Shown here one piece after another: positions 6,727 through 15,142 of a stretch of DNA of 64,000 nt. A program made the translations under genes and the position numbers. The DNA is from Acidimicrobiales bacterium (lineage in GTDB: Bacteria > Actinomycetota > Acidimicrobiia > Acidimicrobiales > SZUA-35): assembly GCA_020630065.1 (NCBI GenBank), contig JAHDCC010000008.1, positions 62,001 to 126,000 on the forward strand, read 5' to 3'. The stretch's first letter is position 1. Each line of letters begins with the position of its first letter. The notes beneath the pieces were generated by a model. That model had not been told where the DNA came from. It saw nothing but the letters and a program-made list of their open reading frames with translations, and ran no database searches.

Positions 6727-9342
6727 TTAACTATCGATCGCCGTCAACACCGCCATCTTCGCTGCACGGAATGCAGGCAATAGGGCGGCAACCAGACCGG
6801 ATACCGAACCGAGTGCGACCAGAAGGAAGATTCTGCTCCAAGGCACAGCTAGTTCCGAAATGAAGCTATCGGGAATAGCTATAACAGCGACGACGCCGAG
6901 CGCAACACCAATGGTTGCTCCAAGTACCGCTCCGAGTCCGGATATCAGGCTCGCTTCGAGTCGGATCATTCGTCGAACTTGACGGCGAGACATTCCGACT
7001 GCACGAAGCAACCCGATCTCCTTGGTCCGTTCGAACACCGACAGCGCCAACGTGTTAGCGATACCGAGCAGTGCAATGAAGATTGCAAGCCCTAACAAAG
7101 CGGTCAGCGTATTCAAAATAGTGTCGATCTGAGAGGAGAACGATTCGCGGAACTCGGCAGCCGAATCAAACGTCAAGTTGGGGTACTCGGCTCCGACTGC
7201 GTCGAAAGCCATGTCGCCATCGACAACGGAAGTAGCTTCACCTCGTTTAGCTAATACCAGCTGCACTCCAACGGTGTCTGTGGCCTGTTCAAACTGGGTC
7301 GGTGATATGAGTGTGCTGCCTGCGATCTGACCGTCGGTGTAGATGGCGGCCACGCTCAGCTCAACCAGAGAGTCATCGTTCAGTGGCAGTTCGACAGTAT
7401 CTCCAAGTTCGACATCAAGGTCTTCTGCGGCTGTGTCAAGCAGTGCGATACTTGTGTCATCGATCTCGTCCAACGAACCTTCGGTAACCCCGAAGTCGAG
7501 TAGACCATCGAGCGCTGAATAATCCGTCGTTGAAACCGTGATGTCGTAACCGCCGTCGCCGTTGGCGTCAGACGAATCAACCGGTTCGTTGGTCAACTCG
7601 GCGGTGCCGGCCCGAACCGAATTAACTTGAGCGAAGGCATCGTTGTCGTCGAGCACGTCGACCACCTCGAACGGAATATCGCTTCCTTGGCTAGTCACCA
7701 AATAGTCGGCTTGGACACTCGTATCGAGGATCCGATTGAACTCAGCCTTGAAAGATTCGCCCATTACCATCGCCATACTGACCAGAGAAAGCCCGATCAT
7801 CAGCGCTGCTGCGGTTGTGGCGGTACGGCGAGGGTTCCGGGCGGCGTTCTCGGTCGAGAGTTCCCCAGTGATTCCAAACAGGGGCCTAAACGGAGCGCCT
7901 AACACTCGGCTGATACGGCCTGCGACCAACGGGCTCAGCATCGTAATGCCGATGAACAACACGGCAGCGCCGGCACCTAGAGGAGCGATAATGGCGGTCA
8001 CGGTTTCGCCGCCACCGAACAGTCCGACTGCCAACAAAGCGAATCCGACGAGAAGAACCGCCGCTCCAGCGATGTAGCGGCCAATGGTACGGCCGTTTGA
8101 ATCAGATGTTCCAGTGATCGCTGCGATAGGAGACGTACGAGACGCCGCTATGGCAGGGGATAGGGCAGACACAACCGTCACGATCGTGCCGACGGCCAGC
8201 GCAATAATTACCGTGGCCGGAGAAACAACTAGCTCGAACGGAGGCAACGATAGACCGACGGCGTCAAGGATTGCCGCCAAACCTACTGCGATGAGAACAC
8301 CGACTCCGATTCCGATCAGCGATGTTACCAGACCGATCACGATCGACTCTACGAGGACCGAAAGCCGGATCTGGCCCGGTGTGGCTCCTACCGCTCGAAG
8401 TAGACCGAGTTCTCGAACCCGTTGAGCGGTAACGATAGAGAATGTGTTCGCAATGATGAAGATCGAGACGAACAATGAGACTAAGGCGAACCCGAGAAGA
8501 ATGCCGCCGAAGATGTCGAGAGCGACATTGAACTGATCTTCAGATTCGGCGATCAGGTCGGTTTGATCCTGCACGATGACGTTTAAACCATCGAGGTCGT
8601 CGGCGTCATCAAACGATGCGTTCGCCGGGTTGCCCAACGCTACCGAAACCAGTTCTAGGACTTCGGCTACGTCAGCTTCGTCGGCGGTGCGAATCTGGAT
8701 GGTGCTTAGATAATCGGCATCCAGATCGAGGTAGTCCCGCATGGTGTCATTCGTGAAACCGTAGAGGGTGGCACCGTTGGTGGTGTTGTCCTCACCGAAC
8801 CGGAAGGTTCCGACCAATTCGCCCGATTGGCGACCGGTCGGAGTGATGAAGTCATAGGTCTCGCCGATCTCGAATTCGTGGGTGGCCGCTGCGTCAAGAT
8901 CGACTATCCATTCGTTATCGGCCTCCGGGGCACGTCCGTCCTCGATACGACTTGAACCCAGTTCCGGTTGGTCCACCCAGCCGAACGCAATCTGAGGAGG
9001 CCCTTGCGTTGGGATGGTCGACCCGTCACTCTTGATGGCTTGGATAGCGTTCGGAGAAGAGTCTGATGCGGCGACGCTACCTTCGGCCAGATCTACGCCG
9101 TCGATTCCTCGAACGGTTTCTAAGTCGGCGACGCTCAGCGGGTTCTTTGTCTCGTCTGCGGCATCAACCTGGAGGTCGGTTTGTCCGACGATGTCTTCGG
9201 ACAGGCTGGCGAAACTGTCCTTCAGGCCGTCTCGTAGAACGAGTGATGAGACGACAAATCCGACGCCCAGCACGATAGCGGTTGCGGTCAAGCTGAGTCG
9301 CAGCTTGTTATTGGCGAGGTTCTTTAAAGCCAATATCAACAT
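6727..9342 (-). CDS. MacB/FtsX-type ABC transporter permease
   Basis: The 871-residue protein has the two-copy FtsX layout: an N-terminal membrane anchor (about 15-37), a large extracytoplasmic domain, then three membrane helices (about 275-400) containing ERVRELGLLRAVGATPGQIR-like text. A second anchor and domain follow, and three final helices contain ERTKEIGLLRAVGMSRRQVR. Such permeases export or mechanotransduce rather than import; substrates include peptides, lipids and lipoproteins. The ATPase gene lies 30 bp upstream on the same strand, so the two form one transporter. An AAAGGA about 8 bases before the ATG supports the start. The substrate is not evident. Confidence 0.92.
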   Translation of the reverse strand: MLILALKNLANNKLRLSLTATAIVLGVGFVVSSLVLRDGLKDSFASLSEDIVGQTDLQVDAADETKNPLSVADLETVRGIDGVDLAEGSVAASDSSPNAIQAIKSDGSTIPTQGPPQIAFGWVDQPELGSSRIEDGRAPEADNEWIVDLDAAATHEFEIGETYDFITPTGRQSGELVGTFRFGEDNTTNGATLYGFTNDTMRDYLDLDADYLSTIQIRTADEADVAEVLELVSVALGNPANASFDDADDLDGLNVIVQDQTDLIAESEDQFNVALDIFGGILLGFALVSLFVSIFIIANTFSIVTAQRVRELGLLRAVGATPGQIRLSVLVESIVIGLVTSLIGIGVGVLIAVGLAAILDAVGLSLPPFELVVSPATVIIALAVGTIVTVVSALSPAIAASRTSPIAAITGTSDSNGRTIGRYIAGAAVLLVGFALLAVGLFGGGETVTAIIAPLGAGAAVLFIGITMLSPLVAGRISRVLGAPFRPLFGITGELSTENAARNPRRTATTAAALMIGLSLVSMAMVMGESFKAEFNRILDTSVQADYLVTSQGSDIPFEVVDVLDDNDAFAQVNSVRAGTAELTNEPVDSSDANGDGGYDITVSTTDYSALDGLLDFGVTEGSLDEIDDTSIALLDTAAEDLDVELGDTVELPLNDDSLVELSVAAIYTDGQIAGSTLISPTQFEQATDTVGVQLVLAKRGEATSVVDGDMAFDAVGAEYPNLTFDSAAEFRESFSSQIDTILNTLTALLGLAIFIALLGIANTLALSVFERTKEIGLLRAVGMSRRQVRRMIRLEASLISGLGAVLGATIGVALGVVAVIAIPDSFISELAVPWSRIFLLVALGSVSGLVAALLPAFRAAKMAVLTAIDS

Positions 9343-9372
9343 GGGAGGTTCCTTTCTCGAGTATCGGTTTGG

Positions 9373-10161
9373 TTATGCCTGAGAGGCTGAGCTGAGGGCG
9401 GTCAAAATAGTTTCGGTTGTCGGTTCATGGATTTCGTCGACGATGTTTCCGTCGGCGAGAACGACTACCCGATCGGCATATGATGCAGCGACTGGGTCGT
9501 GGGTTACCATCACGATTGTCTGTCCGAATTCGGTCACCGCCCTGCGCATGAAGTCGAGAATTTCGGCTCCCGTCGTTGAGTCGAGGTTGCCGGTTGGTTC
9601 GTCGGCGAAGATCACGTCTGGTGCCGACGCGAGCGCCCGTGCTACCGCAACGCGTTGTTGCTGTCCGCCGGAAAGTTCGGTTGGGCGGTGGTCCAGTCGA
9701 TCTCGCAGACCGACAGCTTCGATCACCTCGTTTAGAAGTTCGTCATTGGGTTTTTGTCGCCCTAGTTGCATTGGCAACTTGATGTTTTCGATGGCGGTGA
9801 GAGTCGGAATGAGGTTGAACCCTTGGAAGATGAACCCGACGCTTGTTCGGCGTAGCAGGGTTAGTTCTTTCTCGCTGAGTTCTGAAATGTTGATGTCGCC
9901 TATATGTGATGAACCGGAGCTAAGTCGGTCTAGCCCGGCCATGCAATGCATCAAGGTTGACTTGCCTGAACCGGATGGTCCCATGATGGCGGTGAATTGG
10001 CCAGTCGCGAATGAGATGTTCACGTTGTTGAGGGCCACGACTTCGGTTTCGCCCGCCCCGTATACTTTGACGGCGTCTACTGCTTGAGCAGCAGGTCGGT
10101 CCGTAGCTAAACCGATCGTTTGGTTAGATCCAATGGCTGAGCTGTTCGCCTGGGTAGACAT
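9373..10161 (-). CDS. ABC transporter ATP-binding protein (MacB/LolD type)
   Basis: The 262-residue ATPase carries Walker A GPSGSGKST (about 60-68), the signature LSGGQQQRVAVARA, Walker B VIFADEP and a switch His in MVTHDP. It energises the neighbouring two-FtsX-domain permease. The first 25 residues are polar and extra relative to the usual family start at VKVYGAGE, but the ATG at 10161 is followed by an open frame with no better candidate. A dyad shared with the two-component promoter lies about 100 bp upstream (10259-10273), suggesting control by that system. Confidence 0.95.
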   Translation of the reverse strand: MSTQANSSAIGSNQTIGLATDRPAAQAVDAVKVYGAGETEVVALNNVNISFATGQFTAIMGPSGSGKSTLMHCMAGLDRLSSGSSHIGDINISELSEKELTLLRRTSVGFIFQGFNLIPTLTAIENIKLPMQLGRQKPNDELLNEVIEAVGLRDRLDHRPTELSGGQQQRVAVARALASAPDVIFADEPTGNLDSTTGAEILDFMRRAVTEFGQTIVMVTHDPVAASYADRVVVLADGNIVDEIHEPTTETILTALSSASQA

Positions 10162-10258
10162 GTTCTCTCCTGGTGGTAAGTGGCGGCTGGATTTGCCGTG
10201 TATTCAGCTTCCCTTTTATGGAGAGATGTAGCGTCGGCCTGTCGACGGTTTTAGTGTC

Positions 10259-10273
10259 GTCCTGAAGGAGGAC
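10259..10273 (+). promoter_or_regulatory. Dyad GTCCT-N5-AGGAC, candidate response-regulator site
   Basis: A 5-bp inverted repeat with spacer GAAGG, in the 221-bp gap upstream of the ABC operon. A near-identical element (CATCCT-N5-AGGATG) stands at 12315-12331 before the histidine kinase gene. In one orientation both read YCCTNNAGGAGGAY. The role as a binding site for the NarL-type regulator is an inference from this sharing. Confidence 0.45.
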
Positions 10274-10334
10274 ATCGTGGTAGTACTAGCAGGTGAGGCA
10301 GGGCGCGGCGAAGACGGTGTCGGCGTAGATAGTT

Positions 10335-10357
10335 TGGCGTGGCCCTTGACGACGCCA
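10335..10357 (-). terminator. Short hairpin after the response regulator gene
   Basis: TGGCGT (10335-10340) pairs with ACGCCA (10352-10357) around an 11-base loop, 25 bp past the response regulator stop on the minus strand. There is no clear U-tract, so it may be only a weak terminator. Confidence 0.3.
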
Positions 10358-10382
10358 GCGAATCTAGTTCGATGGCGGTGTG

Positions 10383-11078
10383 TTAGTTTTTGGAGCCGGG
10401 TTTGACCAGACCAGATTCGTAGGCTTTGATAACGGCCTGAACCCGGTCACGCACCCCAAGTTTGGTGAGTATGCGTCCAACGTGGGTTTTGACGGTGGTT
10501 TCTCCCACAAAGAGTTGCGTGGCGATTTCCGAGTTTGACATGCCGCTGGCCATAAGGAGAAGAACGTCGTTTTCACGTTGGGTTAGTTCGGCTAGCCCCG
10601 GTGAGGTTTCGAGTTCCCCAGGCATGTTTGCGAAGGTGGTGATTAGTCGGCGGGTGACACTTGGCGAGAGAAGTGATGCCCCGGCAGCGATCACGTGGAC
10701 GGCGTTTACGAGCTCGTTAGGTTGTGTGTCTTTGAGGAGGAAGCCGGATGCGCCTGCCCGCAAGGCGGCATAGACGTTTTCGTCGGTGTCGAATGTGGTT
10801 AGGACCAGCACCGCAGTGTTGATTCCTAACGCTATTAGTTCTCGGGTTGCTTCGATTCCGTTCATGACCGGCATGCGGATATCCATCAGGACGACATCGG
10901 GTCGGTGTTCTCGGACGGCTTCTAGGGCCTCTCGCCCGTTACCCGCCTCGCCGACGAGTTCGATTGAGTCTTCCGCTGCCAGGATCATCGAAAATCCGGC
11001 CCGTATTAGAGGTTGGTCGTCGGCGATAATCACACGTACCGGTGTATCGTCATCGAATGTTTGGTCGGTGTCTGTCAT
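10383..11078 (-). CDS. NarL/LuxR-family response regulator
   Basis: The 231-residue protein has a receiver domain with the acidic pair DD (20-21), phospho-acceptor D66 in LMDIRMP, and the Lys in FLLKDTQ. A C-terminal LuxR-type helix-turn-helix follows (LTQREND... to VKTHVGRIL). It is the output partner of the histidine kinase, whose stop overlaps its ATG by 4 bp. The ABC operon lies downstream in the same orientation, and the shared dyad suggests the regulator controls both its own operon and the exporter. This arrangement is common for cell-envelope or antimicrobial-peptide stress systems; the stimulus is unknown. Confidence 0.95.
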   Translation of the reverse strand: MTDTDQTFDDDTPVRVIIADDQPLIRAGFSMILAAEDSIELVGEAGNGREALEAVREHRPDVVLMDIRMPVMNGIEATRELIALGINTAVLVLTTFDTDENVYAALRAGASGFLLKDTQPNELVNAVHVIAAGASLLSPSVTRRLITTFANMPGELETSPGLAELTQRENDVLLLMASGMSNSEIATQLFVGETTVKTHVGRILTKLGVRDRVQAVIKAYESGLVKPGSKN

Positions 11079-12256
11079 GACGCTTCCACTGGTAGGACTG
11101 CTCGAACGGCGTAACCGCCACCCGGTTTGGGGCCGTGTTCAAATTCGCCACCGAATGCCTCTACCCGTTCTCGGATGCCGATTAGTCCAAATCCGCCGGT
11201 AGTTGGTTTCGTAGCTGCTGCCCCTCGCCCGCTATCTGAAACGTTGATCGAGATGGCGTGGGGTTGGTAACCGAGTTCAACAGTTGCCGATGCGCTCGGT
11301 CCTGCATGTTTGCGTGCGTTGGTTAATGATTCTTGGATAATGCGGAACGCCGAAAGTTCGATCATCATCGGCAGATCTCGTTTGTCGCCAGAAATAGTTA
11401 GTTCAGTCGGAACTCCAGCGTCGTTCGACGCTTGAATCAACTCTTCAAGCATCTCTAAACTCGGTGCTGGCTGGTGCTCATCGTTGTTTCTGAGCAATCC
11501 GACTATTCCTCTAATATCGGTTAACGTTTGGCGTCCGGTCGATTCGATAGCTTCCAGGGCGGTGTCGACCATCTCGTTGTTGCGTCCAACCATTCGTCTA
11601 GCGCCTTCGGCTTGAACGATCACAACCGACATGGAGTGGGCGACTACATCGTGTAGTTCGCGGGCGATTCGGTTCTGCTCTGAGATGACCGCCTGGTCGG
11701 CTAGTTCTTGCTGTCGGTCTTGTTCGACGAGAACTTGTTTTTCTAGTTCTGCGATGGCGTCACGGCGTCGGGCTGCTGTTTCGCCTGCAAGCCAAACCAG
11801 CTGGAACGCAACTAGGTTGACGATGATGACACCGATCGTGACGTCTTCTTCTTCGGCGTAGAAGTAGCCGCTAACCAGCACCAAAAAAAGAAGAAGGAAG
11901 AAGGCGATCTGAGTGTATGATGCTCGCCGTCGAGATTTGGCGTAGAGGGGGACAGCGTAGATCAGGACCATCGTCGTGGCGAAGGAGCCCGCGTTTGGAT
12001 ACCCGACAACCCAATATGCAAAGCCGGGAATTGCTACTATTGCAAGCATCAGGACCGGGTATTTCCGCCTGAAAACGATTGCGATATTGGGGATCGATAT
12101 CAGTAGTATCGCCCAGAAGTCGATTGGTCTGCCAGATTCTGTGGCCGGGAATGTTAAGAACGACAGGTTCAAGACGAGAATGCTGATGGCTAGCAGTATG
12201 TCGAAGCGGTACGGATGGTCTCCGAACGTCTTTTGCCATCGCTGTTGCAAACTCAT
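11075..12256 (-). CDS. NarL-type sensor histidine kinase
   Basis: The 393-residue kinase has an N-terminal membrane domain with about five hydrophobic helices (residues 15-160) and little extracytoplasmic sequence. A coiled linker follows, then the HisKA_3 motif RIARELHDVVAHS with phospho-acceptor His near residue 202. The C-terminal ATP-binding domain has NARKHA and the DSGRG and GGFGLIGIRER motifs. With so small an outer domain, the signal is probably sensed in the membrane or through the exporter. ATG 12256 is preferred over an upstream in-frame TTG at 12277. It overlaps the response regulator ATG by 4 bp. Confidence 0.93.
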   Translation of the reverse strand: MSLQQRWQKTFGDHPYRFDILLAISILVLNLSFLTFPATESGRPIDFWAILLISIPNIAIVFRRKYPVLMLAIVAIPGFAYWVVGYPNAGSFATTMVLIYAVPLYAKSRRRASYTQIAFFLLLFLVLVSGYFYAEEEDVTIGVIIVNLVAFQLVWLAGETAARRRDAIAELEKQVLVEQDRQQELADQAVISEQNRIARELHDVVAHSMSVVIVQAEGARRMVGRNNEMVDTALEAIESTGRQTLTDIRGIVGLLRNNDEHQPAPSLEMLEELIQASNDAGVPTELTISGDKRDLPMMIELSAFRIIQESLTNARKHAGPSASATVELGYQPHAISINVSDSGRGAAATKPTTGGFGLIGIRERVEAFGGEFEHGPKPGGGYAVRAVLPVEAS

Positions 12257-12314
12257 AGGTAGTACTCTACGGCACAACGGGTCGGTAATTAATCGAGCGG
12301 ACGTTCGATATTCG

Positions 12315-12331
12315 CATCCTCCTAAAGGATG
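12315..12331 (-). promoter_or_regulatory. Dyad CATCCT-N5-AGGATG upstream of the histidine kinase
   Basis: A perfect 6-bp inverted repeat with a 5-base spacer, 59-75 bp before the kinase ATG. It matches the element at 10259-10273 before the ABC operon. It probably serves autoregulation of the two-component operon. Confidence 0.45.
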
Positions 12332-12355
12332 ACCCGCCGAGTGAACTCAACGTGT

Positions 12356-13063
12356 CTAGATGTTGCACCCGTCGGTTGTGCAGCTGTGGCTCTCGGAACC
12401 ATCGTCGGGCGTGGTGTTAGCGGCTTGAGCGTCCAGTAAAGCCTGTGCTATCACTTCTGGGGGCTGGGCTCCAGAAAGGGCTACTTGTGAGTCGACCAAG
12501 AAGAACGGCACACCTCTAACCCCCAGAGCTTGGGCGTCGGCTCTGTCCTTAAGTACCGAGTCAGCGTAGGCGTCGGAGGAAACGACCGTCTCGGCTTCTT
12601 GTGCGTCTAGCCCGACTTCGGTCGCCGCTTTAACGAGTACGGTGGGGTCGTTGAGTGACAAACCTTCGTGCAGATAGGTGCTAAACAGTTTCTCTTTCAG
12701 GGCGTTCTGTCGCCCGAGGGTGCGGGCCCAAGCCAGAAGACGGTGAGCGTTAAAGGTATTGCTTGGACTGATCCGATCAAACCGAAAATCGATGCCTTTA
12801 GACGCACCGGTTTGAGTCATGCGGTCGACCATGGCCTGTGCTTCTGGTGTCGACGTCCGGTACTTGGCGGCGAGCTTAGCGACGTAGTCAATACCATCTG
12901 AAATAGAGGTATCAGCGTTGGGATCTAGTTCGAACGACCGCCAGGTGATCGATACTTCTTCGTCGACGAGTTCTTGGGCCGCCTGCAGGTTCTTGAGGCC
13001 TACCCAACACCAAGGGCACGCAATGTCGGACCAGATTTCGAGTTCAACGGGTTTTGTTGCCAT
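12356..13063 (-). CDS. DsbA family oxidoreductase (FrnE-like)
   Basis: The 235-residue protein belongs to the FrnE/DsbA family of cytoplasmic thiol oxidoreductases. It has EIWSDIACPWCW near the N-terminus, so the CPWC redox pair is intact, then a helical insertion and GVRGVPFFLVD, which holds the cis-proline loop. The C-terminal tail has two more cysteines (SCTTDGC). There is no signal peptide. Start ATG 13063 follows AGAAAGG and matches the family start; an upstream in-frame ATG at 13150 adds residues unlike the family. A 100-bp gap with its own dyad separates it from the kinase gene. Confidence 0.9.
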   Translation of the reverse strand: MATKPVELEIWSDIACPWCWVGLKNLQAAQELVDEEVSITWRSFELDPNADTSISDGIDYVAKLAAKYRTSTPEAQAMVDRMTQTGASKGIDFRFDRISPSNTFNAHRLLAWARTLGRQNALKEKLFSTYLHEGLSLNDPTVLVKAATEVGLDAQEAETVVSSDAYADSVLKDRADAQALGVRGVPFFLVDSQVALSGAQPPEVIAQALLDAQAANTTPDDGSESHSCTTDGCNI

Positions 13064-13432
13064 GTCGGCCTTTCTTGGATCTCTCAGGATTCGTTCCAGC
13101 GGGGTGCCGCTCAGCCTCACACCATGAAGAGGGTAGTGGTCAAGTAACAAGAGATCGCCGCTTGGTTATTCCCCAACGTAGTACGGGCCTTCTTCGAAAG
13201 ATTGATCGAGTAGCGTCCACAGTTGCGGTGGGTGCTCTCATTCGGTTATTCTGGGATTCGGCGAGTTGCCTCGCCTAACCTTCGTCCGGCTCCCACGCAG
13301 CCGGTTCCGAGAAGGCAAAGGGGACTGTACGTGCCCGGCAACAAGCTACACAATGTTAGATCCTCTACTGACACATCTGGCGTGTCGGTGGCGTGGGGTG
13401 CCGGTACTTGTTCAGATGAGAAAGTAGTTTCA
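13064..13432. other. Intergenic region between divergent genes
   Basis: This 369-bp stretch separates the divergent DsbA-like and DUF4287-like genes and should hold both promoters. The plus-strand frame of the downstream gene stays open back to 13223, but that part codes an Arg/Pro-rich peptide unlike the family. I see no tRNA, strong terminator or long repeat here. Confidence 0.5.
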
Positions 13433-14092
13433 ATGGTTACTCAAGAAGCGTTTAAACGCCGCGTTCGCGAACGGATGCGTACCACCGGCGAGCGATATAC
13501 CGCCGCCCGACGACACTTGCTTGAACAGGCCAGCCCTAGGCGTCGTCGAACGTGGAAATCCGAACCAGAAGTACGTGATGAAGCAGTGCAAGCCGCCACC
13601 GGACGGGGATGGGAAGACTGGTGTGACTTTATCGAGGCATGGCCTGGACACAGTGACGGGCATACCGCCATTGCCGCATACCTGTTGTCGACCGGTGAAG
13701 TCGACGCCTGGTGGGCCCAAAGCGTAACCGGTGGGTATGAACGGATCGTCGGTTTGAGGCTGCCGTATCAACGCCCCGACGGCACCTTCACAGGTGGAAA
13801 GTCCCGAATCGTCGACGTCGATCGTGTCCAGTTGCGTGCGCTTCTGCTCGATGACGACGCAAGACGCAGCCTTTTCCCCGGTCATAACACCGAGTTATGT
13901 TCTCGCCCGATGTCGAAGGTCATTCGTATCAGAATCGGCCCAGGTGTCGCACACATTTCATTGACCGAAGCTTCGGGTGAGCGGTCGAGAGTCTCTATCG
14001 ACCATCGACAGCTGCCGTCGGTCGAAGCGGTAGAAGAATGGAAATTCTTTTGGGCTGAATGGCTCGACGTGGTTGGGACTAGCTCGACGTAA
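13433..14092 (+). CDS. DUF4287/SRPBCC-like protein
   Basis: The 219-residue soluble protein starts MVTQEAFKRR with a basic helical region. A DUF4287-like segment follows (GRGWEDWCDFIEAW ... HTAIAAYL) with the conserved WWAQSVTGGYERIVGLR at about residues 92-108. The second half resembles an SRPBCC/AHSA1-like fold ending in a Trp-rich helix (EEWKFFWAEWLDVV). Members of this pairing are common in actinobacteria; their function is unknown. ATG 13433 is preceded by GAGAAAG about 12 bases upstream. A run of strong hairpins follows the stop. Confidence 0.7.
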   Translation: MVTQEAFKRRVRERMRTTGERYTAARRHLLEQASPRRRRTWKSEPEVRDEAVQAATGRGWEDWCDFIEAWPGHSDGHTAIAAYLLSTGEVDAWWAQSVTGGYERIVGLRLPYQRPDGTFTGGKSRIVDVDRVQLRALLLDDDARRSLFPGHNTELCSRPMSKVIRIRIGPGVAHISLTEASGERSRVSIDHRQLPSVEAVEEWKFFWAEWLDVVGTSST

Positions 14093-14100
14093 ACAACCAC

Positions 14101-14207
14101 GGATCGGTCATGGGGGACCGGAATCCTTAGCCGCCTCTGTTGGCAGAGGCACCCAAGGTGTCGGTCCAAATGCTGGACCGGCATGGAAGGCGGAAGTAAA
14201 CTCTGCC
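14101..14207 (+). ncRNA. Highly structured leader, four consecutive hairpins
   Basis: Four stems are packed into 107 bp before the DUF3050 gene. A is GGATCGGTC 14101-14109 with GACCG/ATCC 14116-14126, with a 2-base bulge. B is a perfect 7-bp stem 14133-14139/14144-14150 with a TTGG loop. C is a perfect 6-bp stem 14162-14167/14175-14180. D is a 6-bp stem with one G-U pair, 14189-14194/14202-14207. The 14093-14305 gap otherwise has no gene. It does not match a riboswitch class I can recall. It may be a cis-regulatory RNA for the gene at 14306, a small RNA, or a terminator cluster for the gene at 13433. Confidence 0.4.
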
Positions 14208-14305
14208 GCGAGTCGCCATCTTTCATCTTGGTGTTCGAACCACCGTCTCAGCGACGTGGACAGATGGGCGTCTTCATGTCACACCGTTCATCTTGAGGAG
14301 ATCAA

Positions 14306-15100
14306 ATGAGTCATTGGGTAGACGAGACAGTCGACGCTCGGGTCTGTGAGGTGCTTGAAGCTACGGAGCCGCTTCGCTCACAGATCGAACAGCACGACCT
14401 AAATAAGCAGTTGATTTCTGTTGAAGCTCTTCAGACATTTATGGAACATCACGTATACGCCGTCTGGGATTTTATGTCGTTGGTGACGTCGCTGCGGAAT
14501 CATTTTTCGGGGGTGGCGGTTCCTTGGGTTCCCGTGGGTTCAGCTCAAACCCGTCGCTTTATTAACGAGATCATGTTGGGGGAGGAAAGTGATCACGTCT
14601 CCTCTGGTTACACATCGCACTACGAGATGTATCTGCAAGCTATGGAACAGGTGGGGGCCGACACCAGCCGGATTACAGCGTTGGTTTGGTCGGCTCAAAA
14701 TCGGGTTATCTCGGGAGATGTCAGCATGGAGTCGGTGCTTTCAGAGGCTGATATTCCTGTAGCGGCCAGAGATTTTCTGCAAAGCACATGGCGGGTGGTA
14801 GCCGCTGACGATCCCGCTGAGCTGGTTGGAGCATTCGCATTCGGACGAGAGAGCCTCATCCCGCCGATGTTCCAAAGCCTTCTCATCCCTGAAATACGCC
14901 AGCTACGGGCAACACATTTTGTCGACTACATCGAGCGGCATATCGAACTCGACGGTGACGAGCACAGCGGACTTGCGTTCGACCTTGCCGTCGAGGTCTG
15001 CGGTGACGACCCATCGGCGTGGGCTCGTCTGCAACACGCCGCCCGAGATGCGCTTCAAGCCCGCATCGACCTGTGGGATAGTGTAAGCCTGCTCGTGTAA
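14306..15100 (+). CDS. DUF3050 family protein (heme-oxygenase-like fold)
   Basis: The 264-residue soluble protein matches DUF3050: an N-terminal helix pair, then FMEHHVYAVWDFMSLVTSLR (about 45-64), GEESDHVSSGYTSHYEMYLQAM (about 92-113), AFGRESLIPPMFQ and HIELDGDEHSG (about 212-222). The spaced His and Glu residues suit the heme-oxygenase-like helical bundle and perhaps a di-iron site. No biochemical role is established for the family. A TTGAGGAG precedes the ATG at 14306. The gene sits behind the structured leader at 14101-14207 and is convergent with the CoA transferase. Confidence 0.8.
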   Translation: MSHWVDETVDARVCEVLEATEPLRSQIEQHDLNKQLISVEALQTFMEHHVYAVWDFMSLVTSLRNHFSGVAVPWVPVGSAQTRRFINEIMLGEESDHVSSGYTSHYEMYLQAMEQVGADTSRITALVWSAQNRVISGDVSMESVLSEADIPVAARDFLQSTWRVVAADDPAELVGAFAFGRESLIPPMFQSLLIPEIRQLRATHFVDYIERHIELDGDEHSGLAFDLAVEVCGDDPSAWARLQHAARDALQARIDLWDSVSLLV

Positions 15101-15142
15101 CTATTCGTCTTGGGTTGGTCTTGGCGCGTCGAGTCGGGCCCG

